DNA of 64,000 nucleotides, taken from the NCBI RefSeq assembly GCF_000687475.1, contig NC_057317.1:4340501-4404500 (forward strand), written 5' to 3'. Under the pieces are notes generated by a model. It saw only the letters and a program-made list of their open reading frames with translations. It was not told the origin of the DNA and did no database searches. Position 1 is the stretch's first letter. The number at the start of each line of letters is the position of its first letter. Shown one piece after another: positions 1 through 9,855 of this stretch. The position numbers and the translations under genes were made by a program. This stretch comes from Ustilaginoidea virens. Lineage: Eukaryota; Ascomycota; Sordariomycetes; Hypocreales; Clavicipitaceae.

Positions 1-31
<31 letters not shown>

Positions 32-589
32 ACTTTTTGACTTTTTGACTTTTTGCTGCTTGGGCATGCAGAAAGAACAAACGCATCAAATTGATGGATG
101 GTACGGAGTACATACTCACAGCTGGCCCGTGCTGCGGACCCACCCACCAGGCGCTAATCCCCTGCATCTGCCTGCCGTGCCGCCAATCAGACGCCGCCGT
201 TCTTGGCAGCTCCTTATGCGCCTTATGCGCCTTGTGCCAGACCAAAAGGAGGCTTCTTTCCAGGGGCGGTGAAGGGGGTTTAGCTTCAATTTGCCGAGAC
301 GCAACAGCCGCGTCGTCGCCTTTTGCGTTTTCCCCATTTCCTTCTGAATTTACAACAAAGACGGAGCAAAGGAGCATCGTTTGCAACCTCTACCTGGCGC
401 CGCGGGACACCTCCCACCATGCTCCCAGCCTGATACAAAACATACAAACGCTGCCGCCGCCGCCGCCGCCGCCCACCCACCGACCCTTTTCTGCCATCCC
501 CAGGCGCGCTGCTTCCCCCCCCCCTTTCCCCCCCCTTCGTCATCATCACCACCGTCACCGCCATCACCCGAAACGACGCCCATGCCCTG
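1..589. other. Gene-free leader with poly-T edge and CCG repeat
   Basis: The window opens with 30 T followed by three GACTTTTT units (31-54). A TACGGAGTAC motif sits at 102-111. A (GCC)n run at about 452-473 lies about 120 bases upstream of the deacetylase start and probably belongs to its 5' leader. Open frames crossing this stretch have low-complexity translations and no family resemblance. No gene supported. Confidence 0.6.
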
Positions 590-1405
590 ATGCCGCGCCT
601 CGCCCTCTTCCGCCTGCCGACCAAGCTGCGGCGCCAGGCCCGCCGCAACCGCATCAGCACGCTGGCGGTGCTCGCCGCCGCCGCCGCGCTGCTCCTCCTC
701 GTCCTCCTCCCCCTCTACCTCGTCTACGTCGTGTACAAGCCGCCCCGCGCGCTCATCGGCTACCTGCGGCACAAGTACCCCGACGTGCTGTTCGAGGTCG
801 CCACCCAGGACAAGCTGGTGGCGCTGTCGCTCGACGACGCGCCGTCCGCCCACACGGGCGCCATCATGGACGTGCTGCGGGCGTCGGGCGCGCGCGCCAC
901 CTTCTTCGTCATCGGGGCCCAGGTCCCCGGGCGCGAGGACACGCTGCGCCGGCTGGTGCGCGAGGGCCACGAGCTGGCCAACCACGGCATGCGCGACGAG
1001 CCCGCCAGCCGCCTGGGCCCGGAGCAGCTCGCCCGCGAGGCCGGCGAGGTGCGCGACGCCCTGGTCCGCGCGTACGCGGCCGAGCGCGCCGTCCTGCCCA
1101 ACAACTACTACCGCCCGGGGTCGGGCTTCTTCAACTACCGCATGCGCGACGTCCTGGGCCGCCGCGGCTACCGCATCGCCCTGGGCAGCGTCTACCCGCA
1201 CGACCCGCAGATCCCCTACCCGCTGCGCAACGCCGAGCACATCCTCAGCATGGTGCACCCGGGCGCCATCATCATCTGCCACGACAGGAGGGAGTGGACC
1301 GTCCCGATGCTGCAGGTCGTGCTGCCGGAGCTGAAGCAGCGGGGGTTCAGGGTCGTCACCATAAGCGAGCTGGTCAAGACGGCCGAGCCCCTGGGCGGCA
1401 GGTGA
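590..1405 (+). CDS. Membrane-anchored polysaccharide (chitin-type) deacetylase, NodB fold
   Basis: Single-exon protein of 271 aa in the NodB/carbohydrate esterase 4 family, which removes N-acetyl groups from chitin-like polymers. A basic N-terminus is followed by one hydrophobic segment (about residues 24-48), suggesting a type II membrane protein with its catalytic domain in the secretory lumen or outside the cell. The NodB motifs are visible in order: LSLDDAP (variant of TFDDGP, metal and catalytic Asp), HELANHGM (metal His), YYRPG, and a C-terminal IIICHD in place of the usual LxH motif. The short domain and LSLDDAP variant resemble fungal 'polysaccharide deacetylase family' proteins more than secreted chitin deacetylases with chitin-binding modules. 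Codon use is very GC3-rich, so long shadow frames exist on both strands. Substrate is inferred, not shown. Confidence 0.88.
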   Translation: MPRLALFRLPTKLRRQARRNRISTLAVLAAAAALLLLVLLPLYLVYVVYKPPRALIGYLRHKYPDVLFEVATQDKLVALSLDDAPSAHTGAIMDVLRASGARATFFVIGAQVPGREDTLRRLVREGHELANHGMRDEPASRLGPEQLAREAGEVRDALVRAYAAERAVLPNNYYRPGSGFFNYRMRDVLGRRGYRIALGSVYPHDPQIPYPLRNAEHILSMVHPGAIIICHDRREWTVPMLQVVLPELKQRGFRVVTISELVKTAEPLGGR

Positions 1406-2900
1406 CGACGATGGATAGGGGGGGTTTTTCCCTTTTTTTTTTCCCTTTTTTTTTGTGGTGTGTCTGTTCTCTTTATGCTGCTGTCTTGTACTTTTATAAA
1501 ACACATGGCTATGGCGCGTTCGGAGTTGAAGCAATTTGGCCGTCCTGGGGGAACTCGCTGTGTAACCAGTCCTGGGCTTTGTTTTTTTTTTTTTTTTTTT
1601 TTTTACAACTCCTCCAAGGACAAGCTTTCTAACAATGGGAACCTTGGTCCAGGTCCCGTACAACCGTTTTGCACGGGCGGGTCTGTTTGGCTTGGAAACT
1701 GGGCGTCCGTTCCGTTCCGCTCCTCCAAAGATACCCCAGGAATACCCCACGGATGCTGTCCGCCTCTTTCCTTGCCCGTTCAAGAGCTTGTCCGAGGCCA
1801 AGCAGGCAAAGCTGCCCGTGTCGCCGTCGACAAAGTCCACCAGCCATGCGCGTACCATGCACCGCCGCCGTCCATGTCCCGATGGAGACATCTCCGGCAC
1901 CAGAGACACGCCAACCGTCAGGGGAAAGAGGTTGCAGATGACACGAGACATTGATCCGTGGCCAGAGGTGGGCAGAGGGCTCATTCACCGATGGCTGGGG
2001 GGGGGCGCTGGCTCTAAGCAGGTCTCACTTGCAGGAAAGCAAGAATCGTTGGTTGGGTCACGGCATCAGCTACCAACGGCATTAGCTAGCACGGCAACAG
2101 TTCAGCAGCAGTATCGGGCGCATCGTGTCGTGGGTGGGGGACATGCAGCGGTCCGGTCAAGGGAATGAATGTGCTGTCATTACATTCCGGGTGAGCTGCT
2201 CCGAGTCTGCAGTACTGTATGCGCCATGTAGTCTGTCGTACGCCGGCACAGCGTCCCAGGCGTGATGATGATGCTCGGGCGTTTTCAATTCCGGTGGCTC
2301 TGGGCGCTGGCCATGCACGTTTCATGGTTGCAGTCTGCCGCGACTGTCTTACAAGTCATACCTGGGGCCAAAACACAAACGAGGGCCGGAAACGGAGCAA
2401 ACCCCAGCCTTCATTCTCTTCAAAGTGAGTGTGCACATTTGCCGGAAATAAACGGGCAAGGAAAGGATGAAAAAAAAAAAAAGAAGCCCAGCGTTGAGCA
2501 CTATGTACTGGCCACCTTTCAGACTGACGACTTGCTTCGTCGTGCAACAGTCACAAATCATCAACCATGCTCCAATCTCTTGTGTGTTCTGTTGGTAAAT
2601 GCCGTCTGCCGAGTAAAATTACTGTTTCCTAAAAAGGCCAGTTCCCCCCATTCCCCCCCCTTCCCCCCCCCGACGGCGGTTTGTGAACAAAGATCATTTC
2701 CAGATTTCCCACCACTCAAAAGCCAACAAAGGAAAATGTGCGCCAGGGTAGGGTTTGTAAAGCGAAGCGTACCAGCCAGTTCCGCTCAGTTGTTACTCAA
2801 TAAAGAAATGGTGCCTTGAACAAGTATATACGGCGAAAAGAAGTTTGACTCATCAGACATGGCATGCGCGTCGTCGTTTCATTTACTGCAACCCGCCTCT
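1406..2900. other. Intergenic region without supportable gene
   Basis: Holds T-tracts (about 1432-1454 and a 23-base run at 1582-1604), C-runs near 2645-2670 and an A-run at 2470. The open frames here have no domain, no coding-like codon bias and no splice-linked partners. It should contain the 3' ends of the convergent deacetylase and the next gene. Confidence 0.6.
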
Positions 2901-3776
2901 TTAAATCCAAAGAGGGGTGGTAGACGTGGCGTGAATTCGTTCGGGAAAAAAAGTGCCGGCTACATCTTGAATGGCGCTCATGTAGTCGCTTGGGCTGAAT
3001 TTGCAAAGGCCGCGGCTGGTGAGGTACTGCTGCTCTTCGTCGATTACGCATAGGCGGCTGCTGTTGACGTACTCTTCAGCGAGCTCCGTGACCTGCGCCA
3101 ACTCTTGTCCAAAGGGATGCGTGTCCTTGCTGGGCTGCACCGGCGAAAACGCTGCCGGAGACGGCTCTTGGCAAGGAGGCGGTGGCGTGGCGACTTGCTT
3201 CCGCGAGCAAGATACTGAGGCGTGCGAGACTGATGAAGCTCTCGTTGACGTCGTCGATGGTGAGCGAGAGAAGGCTAGACCGCTTCTGATGGACATGGAC
3301 CGATCAGACTCGCGGGATTTACGAGAAACGGACCGCTGGTGAGCGATGGCCTCGTACGAATTCTTCTTGGTGTGAGACGGGGAGCGCTTCGGAATGGCGG
3401 GCGGTTCCGCGTCGCTCATCAATGCTGTCAAGGGAGATGCACCAGTCTTGAAGTAGCACGACAGGTGATTCGGCTGCGGTGAAGAGACGTCGGGACTGGT
3501 GGGCGGCGTGGTATCCGCAGTGGTTTGTGAATCGGCATCCGAGCCAGAATTGCTGCTCTTTCTGGAGTTGCTGCGAGCCGCGCGAGGGATGTCGGGCGCA
3601 TTGTAGGACAGCATGTTGGTCGTGTGTATGAGCTGCACGGGAGCCGAGATGATGTCGCGGATGTTGGGCGGCACCGGCCTGGTGACGGTGTTGCTGCGTT
3701 GAGGCATCTTGATGCTGTCGCCGAGGTCGCTGCCTTGTCGCAGTCGGCGAGTCGTGAAGGCACGGGACAGCGACAT
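2901..3776 (-). CDS. Low-complexity conserved fungal protein of unknown function
   Basis: Predicted 291 aa, one exon. I start at the ATG at 3776 (MSLSRAFTTRR...); an in-frame ATG 25 codons upstream (3851) is possible but its extension does not look conserved. The protein is rich in Ser, Thr, Pro and Arg, with many RSxS-type sites suggestive of phosphorylation, and has no signal peptide or membrane helix. The C-terminal part (ELAEEYVNSSRLCVIDEEQQ to KFSPSDYMSAI) is less repetitive and looks like the constrained segment; I recall similar tails in unnamed Sordariomycete proteins. No enzymatic motif is visible, so no function is assigned. The upstream region carries a GAA run (3893-3911) and a CTG run (4111-4137). 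Confidence 0.7.
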   Translation of the reverse strand: MSLSRAFTTRRLRQGSDLGDSIKMPQRSNTVTRPVPPNIRDIISAPVQLIHTTNMLSYNAPDIPRAARSNSRKSSNSGSDADSQTTADTTPPTSPDVSSPQPNHLSCYFKTGASPLTALMSDAEPPAIPKRSPSHTKKNSYEAIAHQRSVSRKSRESDRSMSIRSGLAFSRSPSTTSTRASSVSHASVSCSRKQVATPPPPCQEPSPAAFSPVQPSKDTHPFGQELAQVTELAEEYVNSSRLCVIDEEQQYLTSRGLCKFSPSDYMSAIQDVAGTFFPERIHATSTTPLWI

Positions 3777-4712
3777 GTTGCTAGAAGTGTGTGTCGGCGG
3801 CAGGCAGTCAAGGTGGTCAAGGTGGAGTTTGCAGCTTGCAACGAGGCGCAAGAGCTTATTTTATGACCCTGGCTTGCGGATGCGGACACAAAAAGAAGAA
3901 GAAGAAGAAGAAAGGCAACACCTGGTGCGGGGATGCCTTGGCCGAAAGTCTGGTCAAGCGCGCAGGTGCCGAGGAGCTTGGCGAGATGGGAATGCTCAAC
4001 TGCCTAGACGGGAGACTCGGGGTATGGGGTGTTTGAGCTTTGTGGGGGTGACGTCTGTCGGGATGGCGTCTGGTCACGCTCGAAATGGGAAGGTGCCCAG
4101 TGATGGTGCGGTGCTGCTGCCGCTGCTGCTGCTGCTGGGGGTAGCACAAGTGACAGAAGTTCGCAGAATGCCCCAGAACTCGCGATGCAATCAATCCAGG
4201 CCAGATAGGCTGAGGGCTTCCTGTGTAGAGGTCATGAGCACAATTCTGGGGTCCATCGTGATGCGGTTTTACGTACCGTCCTGAGCCCTGCTGACGGTGA
4301 GGATGCGCAGACCTTGGGGACACTGTGACTGTGCGGTGCAGCTGACTTTTCAAGGGCCGACACGGCGGAGAACAAAAAAGGGACGACGGACGACTTGCTT
4401 GTCAAGACGGAAGCCGATTGACAAAACAGAAGCCACGAAAACGGCAAGACGAGGCAAAAGTGCCGCGTTGCCAATGTCAGAAAAAAAAGCGATGCCCGCA
4501 CTGGAATCCAGTCCCAGTTGTACGGAGTAAGTGGTGCGCGAATAAAGGAGTTGAAAAGCGCGAGGTATTTTGCAGAGTTCCTTTTTTTTTTTTTTTCGAG
4601 AACCTGGCGGCTGGCCGGAGCGAAAAATAAAATAAAATAAAATGAACGGTCAACGTCGGTTTGCTGGCTGGTGCGTGTTAGCGCAAATTGTCAAGTTTGG
4701 TTTTCTGTTCAA

Positions 4713-4733
4713 GTCTTGGGTCTTGGGTCTTGG
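4713..4733. repeat. Heptamer array (GTCTTGG)x3
   Basis: Three exact tandem 7-bp units in intergenic DNA, one of about ten unrelated heptamer arrays in the window. Confidence 0.9.
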
Positions 4734-5342
4734 GTTTCAGCCAAAGCTTAATGTTGCAGGAAGGAGAGACAACAAGTGAGTTGCAAAAAGAAAAAAAAAA
4801 AAAAAAAAAAGAGAAAAGAGAAGAAGAGCCCCAGGAATCAACGAGGGGGGGAATGTTTGTGAAAGGAACGGGTTGGGATGGCGAAAGGACTGTAGAATCT
4901 GGAATCTATCGCGCCGCAGCGTGAGAGATTACTGACGTGACCGGACGCGGAAAGGAAAGAATTTGAACTGAACTTGAATCGAGTCGACAACGAGGACGAG
5001 GACGAGGACGAGGAGGGAAAGAAATCTCAGTCGACTTGGGCCCCACCCGTGGATAAGTTCAACGGATGGGATGAGATGAGGGAGAGGCAAGGCAAATAGG
5101 ATGACAAGGATGAGACGTTTGACTTCGTCCCGTCCGATGACCCACCCGGCTGTTCCACCGGTCCCACCGGTCCCACCAGCCCCCTGGCCCAAAGAGCGTC
5201 CAGTGGCCGGGGAGTCTTGGGGATGAGCCCGCAGAGGAGCCCACAGAGGAGCCCAAGAGGAGCCTTTGTGGGGTCCGCAGGTCCCCACCCCCCTTCTTCA
5301 CCTTTGTTCCTTCTCGGCTGCTCCTGGACATTTTGAACTGGG

Positions 5343-5390
5343 CATGAGCCAGCAGCGGCATGAGCCAGCAGCGGCATGAGCCAGCAGCAG
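5343..5390. repeat. 16-bp direct repeat, three copies
   Basis: Unit CATGAGCCAGCAGCGG repeats at a 16-base period from 5343; the last copy ends in GCAG instead of GCGG. No reading frame of note uses it. Confidence 0.85.
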
Positions 5391-5510
5391 CACTGGACAT
5401 CGCCTTCCCGGCTGAGTGCGAGTGCGAGTGTGTGACACTGTGTGGGCACTGGGCTCCATCATTGCTTTTTCGTGGTCCCAGGCTCCAGCCATGGCTTTCC
5501 CAAGTTCACC

Positions 5511-5538
5511 CGCTCGTCGCTCGTCGCTCGTCGCTCAC
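5511..5538. repeat. Heptamer array (CGCTCGT)x3-4
   Basis: Three exact CGCTCGT units and a fourth degenerate CGCTCAC unit. Confidence 0.9.
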
Positions 5539-7729
5539 TCTGCTCGTCGCTTCGACTAAGCAGAGAGAGAGAGAGCTTCTTTCAGATGCAGATGAGATGC
5601 CGACTCCACCAGGCGCCAGATAGATCAATGATGTGTTTTGAAACCCATCGGGTCAACAACGGTGGGCCAAGCCTCTGAGGACTCTACGTCGCATCTTACC
5701 AATCAATCCCCCAGCTTTTTCGGCCTCTGCAGGGATGTGGCCTTGACAACACAACTCATGTTTCTCAAGGGCGCGAGGACCGAGTCACCAAGGGAACTTG
5801 CAACCAAAGGACCGCTGGGGCCAACAAAAACAAACTCATGGTCCCATGCAGCCCTGACGTGGCTGTTCCTGCATTGCCGCCCTCTGCTTGAGCTCTCGGC
5901 GGTAAGTCCTCCCTTCTGCCGCGACGCGCCCAACTGCCCAGGGTTATGAGGCTTCATCGCGAATCAGACAGACGATCCACCAGGCGTAGGTACAGTACGT
6001 GTTAGCCGCGTGGCATCGTATCGTACCCGGTCCGCTTCAGCGCTTGCACGTCTGCTTCCAGTGTTCCCGAGCCGCACTCTCCATCAAAACAAGCCTTTCT
6101 CTCCGACCCGGCGACGACATGGTCTGTCCACGACGACTCGGACTCCCGGCAGCTAGTTGCAACTGGCTGCAACTCATTCCTCGCAAACTGGAATTAGGCT
6201 TTGATCAAGCAATTAGGCCCATGGACAGCCGCGCCGTTGTCAAGCTTGCAGCTTTGCCCGGCCACAGTGTGCGAGGGCGAAAACTTGAAACAAACCAAGC
6301 TGGTCCATGGTCCATGGACCATGAACCACATGAGACTAGAGACTGATGCCGATCCCTCAGCGATGGCGCAAGTTTCAGATTCTCAAAGCCGAAACTCAAG
6401 TGGCGGTGGTGACTTGTTGGTGGCAACTGATGGTAACTGGCTGCCACTTGCACAAGCGTGGCGCCGTCTCGCCCTCGCCCTCCTCATCCCGCCCCCCCTT
6501 CCTTCGCCTGGGCGTTTCTGCTTGTTTCCCCCTCCCCTCCCTCGCTTCAGCCTTCGAGTGCCGTCGATGCGGGACTGCGAGTCGAGACTACGGAGTACGT
6601 GTCGGGACTACGGATACCCGGCTTTGTTTCTTTCCACCAACATTGGACTCACGGAGTACCTGCTGACCAGTGCTCCCAGACTCCGCGACCGCATGGGACT
6701 CGTCCGGCCCTTGTCTCTTTGTCTTGTTCTGACTACCCCCGCCGGATGTCGCCAGGAGCTTTCCCCTAAAGCAGCCTTGCTTGCGTTCTGTATCCCCGAC
6801 TCCTGACCTGTTCCGGAGAGGAAACTGGGCGCGCCAAATGCAACACTGGTTGCCAGACTCGAGTCAATTGAAACAGAACATGAAGCCTTCTGCCACGGTG
6901 GCCCTCGAGCAGAGCAGGCCGGGCTGTTGAGCACCCAAGTACCCGCTGGCCCTGGATGCCTCGGGGAAGGTACTCCGTACTCGAAGAGTAACCAAGGCAG
7001 TTTGCGTGTGACAGACAACCCTGGGCGAAACAGGCCACAGACGCACAATTACATTGGGTCAACGGTATCGTCCGGTCCCAGCAGCGCAACTTTAACAAAG
7101 CACCCTGGAGAGAGAACGACGAGGCCAATCAGCTGCTCCGCGCCAGGCTATCAGCTGCCCAAAATGACTCTGCTCTGGGATGGCTGGCACCTGGGGCGTT
7201 TCCTCTCGTCACAAGCTTCATTCAGGCTCCTACCCCAAGGCGCCCCCATTCCCCCGCCCCCACGTCGGCAGCGGCAGGCCTTTGTTTCATCATCTTTTCC
7301 TCTGTTTTCGAACGTAAAGAGGCGGCTGTATTCGCGCTGGCGTTATCCGTAATCCGCGCCCTTCATTACGTAGCATTACGCCGCATTGATTCAATCATTA
7401 CCTTGGGTCTGGCCATGCGGGCTCCGAGACAGCTTCCGGTTTCGGAATGGACTTTGGATACACCGTGTGCTTTGCCCCAAGGTGATGTCCACCTTTGTCT
7501 TTGTCGATTTAACCAAGAAAAGGAAGCAAAGAGACAAATGGGTCAATTGCTTCGCGTCATAAATATACCAACCCCCCATATCTGGAATGAAAAAAAAAAA
7601 AAAAAAAAAAATTCCACCTGTCTTTTTGTAGCTGTAGTTGGGGGATGGTTTCCGTGGCGTGCCAGCTCGTTCCTCTCGCTTGCTTCTGCTTCTGCTTCTG
7701 CTTCTGCTTCACCTTTTCAACAGCTCCCT

Positions 7730-9471
7730 CTAATCCTCATCCATCGACTCACCATCCTGATCTTGTCCCTCGCCACCTTCAATCTCTTCTTCCGACGAGC
7801 TGCTCTCGTCGTCGTCTACACCGATCAAACGGTCTTCCACAACGTCTCCCTTTTGAGCTGGCAGTCTCTGCGCAAAAACCTGCCGGACAGCAGCGTTGGT
7901 GCTCGTGTCCCAGACTTGCATGTTTCCGTTGCTGCCCGCCACGGCCAAGCGGAACCCAACCTCGGCGTCCGGCGCAAAGGTGGTGGCAAAGACCTTGCCA
8001 ACGTCCAGGTTGCGTGACACCACCATGGAAGGGCCCGTGGGTTGAATGTTCCACAGCTTGACCGTCTTGTCCGTCGACCCGGTGGCCATGAACCCCGGGA
8101 TGATGGGGTTGACGTCAAACGACGAGACGGACTCGTCGTGGGCTTGCAGCGTCCAGACGGACTTTGTTGCCGAGGGATTCGACGGAGCGTTTCGCACGTC
8201 GTGGTAGTGGACGCAGCCCTTCTCCGTAGACACGAGGAAGTAGTTGGCGTCGTGGGGGTCCCAGCGCACGTTTTCCACGTCGCTTTCCACGCCCCATCGC
8301 GGAGCTCTGGCGTCGGGCGCTCTCATGTCGGCGGCGACAACGGTGCGATCGTAGCTGCCGCTCAGCAGGATGGTGGCCTCGGTCTTGTGCCATGCCACGG
8401 AGCAAACCTTGTCTGTGTGGTGCGAGTAGGATTTGGCGCACTTTGCCGTGTTGAGATCCCACAGCTTGATCGTCCGGTCGGCCGAGGCTGACGCGAGCAG
8501 GTTGCGATGTTGTCTGTTGGCGGCCAGCGAGAGGACCGCATCGACATGATGTGCGTCATTGGCCTTGGCCTTTTTGCCCTTTTTGCTCTTTGTCTTCTTC
8601 GTCTTGGTCTTCTTCTCCTTTTCTCCGGATTCGGCGCCAGCAGCACCCTGACCGAGAATGGCGTTTGGGTACATGCAGTCAATCGTGTCTAGGTCCCAAA
8701 TCTCAATGTCCGGGTCCATGGTTCCCACGGCCACGAAATTACCCCTGGCGTCCTTGCCGCCGCCAGAGCTGTTGACTGGAATGTCAATCCACTCGAGAGC
8801 CAGAGGAATGGCAGGCAACATGATGTCGTGATGTACGTAAAGATTGTCGCCTTCGTCCTCAAACACGTAGACTTCGAGATGAGCAAGCTCGTCCTCCACC
8901 TTGGCAGAGAGAATCAAGTTATCCGTGGCGAGAATTTGCAAATCTTCCTTCTCGTCATCGTCGTCGTCGTCGTCTTTCAGAGTGACATAAGGGTCGTCTT
9001 TGTTGGACTCGTAGTACGCTAGCGCTTTTAGGTTTCCAAACATGCCCATGCCTATTCCCTGTCCACCTGCCGCCGCCTCGTCTTCGTCGTCGTCATCGTA
9101 GTGTTCTAGATTGTATTCTTTCAAGTCGTCGTCGTCATATCTACAGAGACACGAGGTTAATGGTACGTTGTGCTTGAGGGGGGGGGAGGGGGGGGGGGGG
9201 CTGCAGCGGACGAGTTTGAAACAAACCTGACTTCGGATTTTGGCTCGTTACCCTCCACTTCCATAGGCTGGTCTGTTTGCGCCTTTTCGTTTTTCTCGTC
9301 TGAACCTTGTCCCTGCTGTCGGGCCGCTTCCAAGTCATCTTCGGCATCGTCGAGTTGGAGCTTCGCTAGCTCGGCTATTCTTTCAAACTCGCTTTCGTCC
9401 AGAGTGTATTTCTGGGGGAACGGGGCTGCAAACCCCCGAGGAACCCATTGCGCAGCTGTGATCATGGACAT
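7730..9471 (-). CDS. PWP1: PWP1-like WD40 ribosome-biogenesis protein
   Basis: Periodic tryptophan protein 1, a nucleolar WD40 protein needed for rRNA maturation and large-subunit assembly. Two coding exons: 9471-9227 and 9140-7730, giving 551 aa. The 86-nt intron starts GTTTGT and ends TGTAG; splicing restores SEVRYDDDDLKEYNLEHY, the family's hallmark acidic linker. The N-terminus (MSMITAAQWVPRGFAAPFPQKY) also matches the family. WD repeats run from about residue 278 to 505, with SADRTIKLWD, SYDRTVVAAD, STDKTVKLWN and GSNGNMQVWD, followed by an acidic Ser/Glu/Asp tail. A Lys-rich stretch (KEKKTKTKKTKSKKGKK) before the WD domain is a probable nucleolar signal. The sense strand of the intron carries a C-tract of about 20. 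Divergent from PRP16 with 384 bp between the start codons. Confidence 0.94.
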
Positions 9472-9559
9472 TTCGACAAGGCAGCGTCTTTACTGCCAAG
9501 CAGTCATGGGAGAATTACGCTCAGAGACTCCAAGATTTCGAGGGAAAAAAAACCATAAA

Positions 9560-9590
<31 letters not shown>

Positions 9591-9855
9591 AAAGACAAAA
9601 AGAAAAATCAAACAGAGAGGCCGACACGCGCCCAAAATTTTGGACAGTGGGGTTTATCGATAAGACGGACAGCTTCTGTCTAGCGCTTCCAAAAACATCC
9701 AACGTCCCCCTGCTTGCTCCTGGCAAACAACAACAAACCAGAACTTGGTAGTCAGTTGGTAGTTTGAATCCAAGCTCTACCAAGGTAGCCCATCCCCCCT
9801 CCCCCACCCCCTTCCCGCTATCGAACAGCCGTATAACCTGCTGCTATGCTGCAGA
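9472..9855. promoter_or_regulatory. Shared divergent promoter region PWP1/PRP16
   Basis: 384 bp separate two outward-facing start codons, so it must hold both core promoters. Visible content is a (GA)n microsatellite around 9570-9592 and C-rich runs near 9796-9813. No TATA box stands out. A shared bidirectional promoter is inference from geometry only. Confidence 0.55.

Larger units (their letters stand above)
3777..7729. other. Long gene-free, repeat-rich intergenic region
   Basis: Nearly 4 kb separating the two minus-strand genes. It contains a (CTG)n tract at 4111-4137, A-runs near 4788-4810, (GAGGAC)-like repeats near 4990-5015, heptamer arrays at 4713-4733 and 5511-5538, a 16-bp direct repeat (CATGAGCCAGCAGCGG, three copies from 5343), several TACGGAGTAC-type motifs (6588, 6650, 6970) and a (TTCTGC)n tract at 7682-7711 just beyond the PWP1 stop. 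Open frames are short and show no domain. Part must be promoter for the gene ending at 2901, but no core element can be placed confidently. Confidence 0.6.

Noticed and set aside
350..1984. 544-aa minus-strand open frame over the deacetylase
   Set aside because: Shadow of extreme GC3 bias; translation is Ala/Arg/Gly low complexity with no domain, while the plus frame has NodB motifs.
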